DNA of 63,501 bases, taken from the NCBI GenBank assembly GCA_015063645.1, contig SVTS01000005.1, positions 1 through 63,501 on the forward strand. Direction: 5' to 3'. The notes beneath the pieces were generated by a model. It ran no database searches, was not told where the DNA came from, and saw only the letters and a program-made list of their open reading frames with translations. This document shows positions 59,621 to 63,501 of the stretch, in pieces (the first letter of the stretch is position 1; each line of letters begins with the position of its first letter). The position numbers and the translations under genes are program-made. This DNA comes from Oscillospiraceae bacterium. Lineage in GTDB: Bacteria; Bacillota; Clostridia; Oscillospirales; CAG-272.

Positions 59621-60114
59621 GCTTCACTTCCCTTTCTCCGCGTTATGTGGCACGGGCACGCCAGAAGATTTTCGATATAAGTGCGGATTTCCTCCTCCGG
59701 AACTCCGCAGTCCGCACGCAGGGTTATCTCCACGCAGTCCAGCATGGCATCGCCCGTCTCATTCCGCGAAACCCGCAGACACACCCGAGCGGAATCTGCC
59801 TCTATCTGCCAGCGTGCGGCAAGCAGTGCGGCAATTCCGTTTTCCGCATTGCGGATTCCCCGCTGAACGGTCCATTCCTCGGCGTCACGGTGGATTTCCG
59901 CCCCTTCCTCCCATGCGGGAAAGAGCAGATCATACAGGCGTTCCGGAACAGACTGCATGCTGTCTGCCGCATCGGCAAAGGGTTTCGCTATGGCAATCAG
60001 CACTGCCAGACCGGCAATCCACGAGATCATCCGACGAAACCCGTCCCCTTTGGATTCCGGGACAAGGATACCGATCAGTGTGCACAGGACTGCCAGTATC
60101 AATATATCGGACAT
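59617..60114 (-). CDS. spoIIIAF: Stage III sporulation protein AF
   Basis: This is a 165-aa protein with two N-terminal membrane helices (ILILAVLCTLIGILVPES, MISWIAGLAVLIAIAKPF) and a soluble C-terminal domain (EEWTVQRGIRNAENGIAALLAARW and later residues) as in SpoIIIAF. It is part of the channel complex at the mother cell-forespore interface. The ATG at 60114 follows GGAGG, which overlaps the end of spoIIIAE; an upstream in-frame start was rejected. Confidence 0.9.
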   Translation of the reverse strand: MSDILILAVLCTLIGILVPESKGDGFRRMISWIAGLAVLIAIAKPFADAADSMQSVPERLYDLLFPAWEEGAEIHRDAEEWTVQRGIRNAENGIAALLAARWQIEADSARVCLRVSRNETGDAMLDCVEITLRADCGVPEEEIRTYIENLLACPCHITRRKGSEA

Positions 60115-60115
60115 A

Positions 60116-61246
60116 TTATCCTCCAGCCCCATGCAGAGTTGTCATCAGGGTCAGAACAAAGAGGAAAAGCAGTGATACGATTGCCGCGAGAGCCAGCATA
60201 TTGCCGAGAATTCCATGCATCTCCCCGAACAGTTTTCCCTCGCGGTCACATCCTGTAAGCTCAGCCGCCCCCTGACACAGGGAGAAAACCGCACGCTGCA
60301 GGATGAGCTGCAGTATTATCGGCAATGCAAGCAGAAGTACTGCCGCAGCACACACGACACCGCAGGTACTGCGTATCAGCTGCAGACTGCTTACCGCCGT
60401 CCCGAGCGCATCGGATAATGCGCCGCCCACGAGAGGGATAAAACTGCCCAGCGCAAACTTCACGGTTCGCATGGAGAAACTGTCCGCACTCCGTGCAATC
60501 ACATTCTGCACGCCAATGACAAAGCTCAGAATCACACCGAGCAGTGCAATGAACCAGGTAAACAGTCTGCGTACACAGCGTCCTATGGCATCCAGCCGGA
60601 GTACACCGCCCAAAGTGCTCACAAGGGCAATACTGAACGAAATTCTGATTGCCGGAAGCAGCAGGACACTGTACAGATTCTGAAACAGCGTATAGAGCAG
60701 CATCAGCGCAGCACGGTTTACAGCGGCACCGTTCAGATTACCCGATGCGGCTGTCAGAGCGCAGGCGATCGGTGTAACGCCACTCACAAGGTCGGTCAGT
60801 GCACGGATATATTCCTCGCACCGGGTCAGTATTCCGCGAAGGCTGTCCGCTGTGCCCAGAGAAAGGCATAATCCGCAGCACACTTCCCACGCATTTACCG
60901 TTCCGCCGAGTCCCAGTGTATTCTTCCCTGCACTCATAAGTCCGCAGCACAGAAGAATTCCCATCAGTCTGATCATAAGCGCCGCAGATGAGGGCAATAA
61001 TTCTTTTACCGAAGCGGCGATCACTTCCCACAGTGCGGAAAAAGTCAGCGCGTCGCCCAAATTTGTTGCTGCTTCCGGATCACTCAGTGCGTCCCGCAGT
61101 GCATCCGGCATTTTCTCGGGCAGTCCTTCCCGGAATTGCTCGATTTCCTCCTCGAATTCACTGACGATTCCATCATCTGCCCGGATCGGCATCACAAATA
61201 ACACTGCAATTACAGCCGCCGCGAAGATACGCATTCCCCACTTCAT
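60116..61246 (-). CDS. spoIIIAE: Stage III sporulation protein AE
   Basis: This is a 376-aa polytopic membrane protein. It begins with a signal-like segment (MRIFAAAVIAVLFVMPIRA) and has several hydrophobic helices (AALMIRLMGILLCCGL, LLLPAIRISFSIALVS, LFTWFIALLGVILSFVIG, VVCAAAVLLLALPIILQLIL, LALAAIVSLLFLFVLTLM). GVTPIACALTAASG and LGSFIPLVGGALSDALGT are family landmarks. It belongs to the SpoIIIA channel. The ATG at 61246 overlaps the spoIIIAD stop (ATGA) and follows GGGAG; a much longer upstream reading was rejected. Confidence 0.94.
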   Translation of the reverse strand: MKWGMRIFAAAVIAVLFVMPIRADDGIVSEFEEEIEQFREGLPEKMPDALRDALSDPEAATNLGDALTFSALWEVIAASVKELLPSSAALMIRLMGILLCCGLMSAGKNTLGLGGTVNAWEVCCGLCLSLGTADSLRGILTRCEEYIRALTDLVSGVTPIACALTAASGNLNGAAVNRAALMLLYTLFQNLYSVLLLPAIRISFSIALVSTLGGVLRLDAIGRCVRRLFTWFIALLGVILSFVIGVQNVIARSADSFSMRTVKFALGSFIPLVGGALSDALGTAVSSLQLIRSTCGVVCAAAVLLLALPIILQLILQRAVFSLCQGAAELTGCDREGKLFGEMHGILGNMLALAAIVSLLFLFVLTLMTTLHGAGG

Positions 61247-61626
61247 GCCAGCATCTCCCGCACAAGTGCGATCAGTTCTGCCGTCAGAGGAAGACTGAGG
61301 AGAAGGATCTCCGCTTTGGCAAATTGCTCCAGATGGGTTCCCACGGTGTTTTCCCCTGCCTCGCGGCAGATATCTGCTGATATCTGTCCGAGCGATGCGA
61401 TGCCCAGTGCTTTGAGCAGGATTTTCAGAGTATCCTGCCAATCGCTTCCGTCTGCGTACGACAGGATCTGTCTGCATGCACTGACTGCTTTCTGCGCGGT
61501 TCCGCTGAAAAGAAGTCCTGTCACACATACACCGATCAGCACGGTGATCTCTTTTTGCTGCGGCTTCAGATACAGCATCAGAAATACCGCGCCAATCCCC
61601 ATTGCGGCGGCACTGAACATGGTCAT
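61243..61626 (-). CDS. spoIIIAD: Stage III sporulation protein AD
   Basis: This 127-aa membrane protein shows the SpoIIIAD pattern: AAMGIGAVFLMLYLKPQQKEITVLIGVCVTGLLF at the start, LKALGIASLGQISADICREAGENTVGTHLEQFAKAEILLLSLPL in the middle, and EMLA at the end. It spans the membrane three to four times and belongs to the channel complex. It overlaps the spoIIIAC stop by 4 bp. An alternative ATG two codons further in is possible. Confidence 0.94.
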   Translation of the reverse strand: MTMFSAAAMGIGAVFLMLYLKPQQKEITVLIGVCVTGLLFSGTAQKAVSACRQILSYADGSDWQDTLKILLKALGIASLGQISADICREAGENTVGTHLEQFAKAEILLLSLPLTAELIALVREMLA

Positions 61627-61817
61627 ATGCCGAAAAGCTCCCGCAATGAGGTGAACAGACCGCTGATCTGTTCCAGTACGATCAGCAAAACGACCACGGT
61701 TCCGCCCAAAGAAACAAGCATTGCCTGATCATCCCGACCTGCACGGGCGAGGATCTGCTGAGCGGATGCCACAAGAATGCCGATGCCGGCGATTTTCAAA
61801 ATAAGTCCCGCTTCCAT
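61623..61817 (-). CDS. spoIIIAC: Stage III sporulation protein AC
   Basis: This small 64-aa membrane protein with two helices (LILKIAGIGILVASAQQIL and MLVSLGGTVVVLLIVLEQISGLF) matches SpoIIIAC in size and sequence throughout. The motif QQILARAGRDDQA between the helices is conserved in the family. It is part of the SpoIIIA complex. It lies 20 bp after spoIIIAB with a GGAAG-type site. Confidence 0.95.
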   Translation of the reverse strand: MEAGLILKIAGIGILVASAQQILARAGRDDQAMLVSLGGTVVVLLIVLEQISGLFTSLRELFGI

Positions 61818-61837
61818 GTATTTTCGTCCTTCCTGCT

Positions 61838-62257
61838 TTACAATATCATGACTATCAGGGAAAGTGCGGCGAACACGGGAAGGGTGATATACAGCCTTGC
61901 ACGCGCCGGATATTCATTTTCCGCCTTTTTCAGGCGATCCTCCAGCGTTGTCATGGTGAAATCACACAGTTTCAGGGTATCATCCTTATATCCGCTTCCC
62001 AGTTTCTCACTGAACTCCCGCACAATCTGTGCATCCTCCGCAAGAGCGGCACACAACTCCTCCATGGATGCATGAAAATCATTACACACGGCATCCCTTG
62101 GGGTATTGAACAAATCAATACTGCGCCGAATCTGTCGGATCAATTCCACTGTACGGCGCAGCGCATGCAGATGTGACCGTCTCACTGTATTCAAGGACAC
62201 ACCAAGAAACACTGCAGAGATAAGCAGAATAACCCCGCCCGCGATCCGTACTGTCAT
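61838..62257 (-). CDS. spoIIIAB: Stage III sporulation protein AB (short form)
   Basis: This is a 139-aa protein: one N-terminal membrane helix (IAGGVILLISAVFLGVSL), a helical soluble part (LHALRRTVELIRQIRRSIDLFNTPRDAVCNDF; FSEKLGSGYKDDTLKLCDFTMTTLEDRLKKAENEYPARARLY) and a C-terminal helix (LPVFAALSLIVMIL), the SpoIIIAB/GspF-like layout. The family is usually about 170 residues, so a middle segment is reduced. The ATG at 62257 overlaps the spoIIIAA stop (ATGA); a longer upstream reading was rejected. Confidence 0.9.
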   Translation of the reverse strand: MTVRIAGGVILLISAVFLGVSLNTVRRSHLHALRRTVELIRQIRRSIDLFNTPRDAVCNDFHASMEELCAALAEDAQIVREFSEKLGSGYKDDTLKLCDFTMTTLEDRLKKAENEYPARARLYITLPVFAALSLIVMIL

Positions 62258-63129
62258 ATATTCACCTGTCCGCCTGTGATCAGATGACGGACTTCCGCGC
62301 CTTCCCTTTTCAGTCCGACCAGTGTCGGAAAAACGCCGCTTTCCAGAAGACAGCGGATCTCTTTCCGGCGCATCAGATCCTCCCTGCATCCGGCATGGAC
62401 TGTGGCAACCACAGCCGCACCGGATGCGGCACACTTAAGAACCGCCTCCACGTCAGCGTTTCCGCTGATTTCATCGCAGAGAACAATCTGCGGCGACAAG
62501 GTCCGCACCGCGATCTCCATTCCAATCGCTCGCGGATATCCAAGAAGCACATCGATACTGAGTTGACCAAGTGCGGAAGTAATCTCCTGTCTTGAATCTA
62601 CAACAGCCGCACGGCAGGAGGGATCTGCGTCAGACAGTGCCGCGGTGAGTTCTCTCAGAATTGTTGTTTTTCCCACACCCGGCGGTGACCACACGAGCAG
62701 GCCGTGCACCCCTCCTCCGCGGAAAATATAGGGGAGCAGATCATCCGCCGCACCGGGAATTCTGACCGGCAATCGAATACACAGGGATGTTATATCGACG
62801 ACACGCTCGACAATACCGCAAGGAGCGACTGCCCGTCCGCATATACCGACACGAATACCGCCTGCTGTATATATGTACCCCTCCCGGATCGTATCGCTGT
62901 GGGTGTACAAGGAATTTCCGCACAGCCGCATGACCGTTGCACGGAAATCCCGCTCCGGACACACTTCACGGAGTTTTATCATTTTTCCGCGGATGACAAC
63001 GGCAGCGCAGGCACCGCTGTACAGGCGGATTTCCTGCAGATCCCCTCCGTGGAGGGCGGATGCCGCCAGGACCGCTTCGCCGATACGCTCCGGAAGCATG
63101 GGACAAATCTCCTGCATGATTTCCTTCAC
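62254..63129 (-). CDS. spoIIIAA: Stage III sporulation protein AA (ATPase)
   Basis: This is a 291-aa secretion-type ATPase. Walker A is SPPGVGKTT (residues 148-156), Walker B is IVLCDEIS (about 215); AVVDSRQEI and VVATVHAG are further conserved stretches. It powers the SpoIIIA-SpoIIQ channel in the mother cell. The start is GTG at 63129, with AGGAGG at 7 nt; an ATG four codons further in is the alternative. It is the first gene of the complete AA-AH operon, with 4-bp overlaps at several gene borders and a sigma-E-like promoter. Confidence 0.95.
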   Translation of the reverse strand: MKEIMQEICPMLPERIGEAVLAASALHGGDLQEIRLYSGACAAVVIRGKMIKLREVCPERDFRATVMRLCGNSLYTHSDTIREGYIYTAGGIRVGICGRAVAPCGIVERVVDITSLCIRLPVRIPGAADDLLPYIFRGGGVHGLLVWSPPGVGKTTILRELTAALSDADPSCRAAVVDSRQEITSALGQLSIDVLLGYPRAIGMEIAVRTLSPQIVLCDEISGNADVEAVLKCAASGAAVVATVHAGCREDLMRRKEIRCLLESGVFPTLVGLKREGAEVRHLITGGQVNI

Positions 63130-63154
63130 ATTCCCGCCTCCTCTCTACACATAA

Positions 63155-63182
63155 AAGATATGCGGACAAGACCGGAATATGC
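63155..63182 (-). promoter_or_regulatory. Sigma-E-like promoter of the spoIIIA operon
   Basis: On the minus strand: GCATATT (63176-63182), a 13-bp spacer and CATATCTT (63155-63162), close to the mother-cell sigma-E pattern (-35 kmATATT, -10 CATACAnT). It lies 25 bp upstream of the GTG start. Confidence 0.7.
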
Positions 63183-63190
63183 AGACAAAC

Positions 63191-63227
63191 AAAAAAACGG
63201 TATGAGAGAATTCTCTCATACCGTTTT
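63191..63227 (-). terminator. Terminator of rpmA
   Basis: Perfect palindrome AAAACGGTATGAGAGAA / TTCTCTCATACCGTTTT (63194-63227) with a T7 run on the minus strand, 18 bp after the L27 stop. Confidence 0.93.
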
Positions 63228-63245
63228 ATGCAGTTCATAACCGGA

Positions 63246-63501
63246 TCAGTCGGCGTAAACGCTGACCTGTCTTCTTCCGTTTGCGATGTGCTCAAACTTG
63301 ACCTTACCGTCAATCAGAGCAAACAGCGTATCATCGGAACCGCGGCCGACATTGTTGCCGGGATGAATATGGGTCCCTCTCTGACGGATGATGATATTGC
63401 CGGCGGTTACGGTCTGACCATCAGCGGTCTTAACGCCAAGGCGCTTGGATTCGCTGTCACGGCCGTTCTTGGTGGAACCGACACCTTTTTTATGAGCGAA
63501 A
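63246..63501 (-). CDS. rpmA: Ribosomal protein L27 (start outside the window)
   Basis: The visible part reads [20 protein letters not shown] and ends in [14 protein letters not shown], a nearly complete L27 of the 50S subunit. The stop is at 63246-63248; the first residues are cut off by the window edge. In Firmicutes L27 carries a short N-terminal extension ending ..LQxFA that the Prp protease removes before HKKG or QKKG; the visible FA-HKKG fits that site, so the start codon should lie several codons upstream. The conserved rplU-prp-rpmA order is therefore expected just outside. Confidence 0.96.
   Translation of the reverse strand, partial: FAHKKGVGSTKNGRDSESKRLGVKTADGQTVTAGNIIIRQRGTHIHPGNNVGRGSDDTLFALIDGKVKFEHIANGRRQVSVYAD

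Noticed and set aside
1-63501. CRISPR arrays, insertion sequences, prophage, tRNA or rRNA genes
   Set aside because: I found no regularly spaced repeats, transposase or integrase motifs, terminal repeats, or tRNA-like cloverleaf sequences. The only duplication is the UroD-type tandem pair.

Overview
The window looks like chromosomal DNA of an anaerobic, endospore-forming Clostridia species, probably a gut or rumen commensal. The evidence is a complete spoIIIAA-AH operon with a sigma-E-like promoter, a Clostridia-type L27 with the visible FA|HKKG processing motif, yajC followed by a TIGR04086-like membrane protein, an electron-bifurcating Ldh-Etf type module, corrinoid methyltransfer genes and a bile-salt-hydrolase-family enzyme. 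I do not assign genus or species. I found no rRNA, tRNA, CRISPR array, transposase or phage gene.

Layout. Positions 1-10.3 kb: an IclR regulator (cut by the window edge) divergent from a surface heparinase II/III-like lipoprotein; a Gfo/Idh/MocA oxidoreductase with its own promoter and terminator; then an operon of EtfB, EtfA with one FeS cluster, an FAD-linked 2-hydroxyacid dehydrogenase and a cytoplasmic heparinase II/III-like protein. Positions 10.3-25.2 kb: a corrinoid methyltransferase island. Seven UroD/MtaA-superfamily proteins surround one corrinoid protein on the minus strand, headed by an AraC regulator with a PocR sensor domain. Divergent from them are a RACo-type corrinoid activator, a second AraC regulator, a solute-binding lipoprotein and an Asp-box (sialidase-like) protein.

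Positions 25.2-42.6 kb: mixed accessory genes. These are an unknown 430-aa protein, a DUF2156 protein and a GNAT acetyltransferase, a second Asp-box protein, a FliB-like Cys-rich protein, a choloylglycine-hydrolase-family enzyme, SfsA, a GH2 and a GH5-like glycosidase without signal peptides, an AraC regulator, a self-contained ArsR-DUF2087 operon, a C-terminally short orphan family-5 binding protein, and a BlaI/BlaR1 pair. Positions 42.6-54.9 kb: a long minus-strand run with an aldolase/SDR fusion, a PHP protein, a methyltransferase, PlsY, Der, a small lipoprotein and a DUF512 radical SAM protein, then a GntR-ABC transporter operon. Positions 55.0-63.5 kb: yajC, a TIGR04086-like protein and a shortened relative of the SCIFF maturase without its radical SAM core, then a DUF3048 lipoprotein, a small conserved protein, spoIIIA and rpmA.

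How the parts fit together (inference): surface and cytoplasmic carbohydrate-active enzymes, solute-binding proteins and several AraC regulators suggest glycan foraging. The corrinoid island may remove methyl groups from methylated nutrients, possibly O-methylated sugars, and the Ldh-Etf module would oxidise a 2-hydroxy acid by flavin-based electron confurcation. The most unusual items are the radical-SAM-less SCIFF-maturase relative at 55.9 kb, which lies where the SCIFF locus normally sits but has no SCIFF precursor gene beside it, and the 7:1 ratio of UroD-type proteins to corrinoid protein with divergent active-site motifs.
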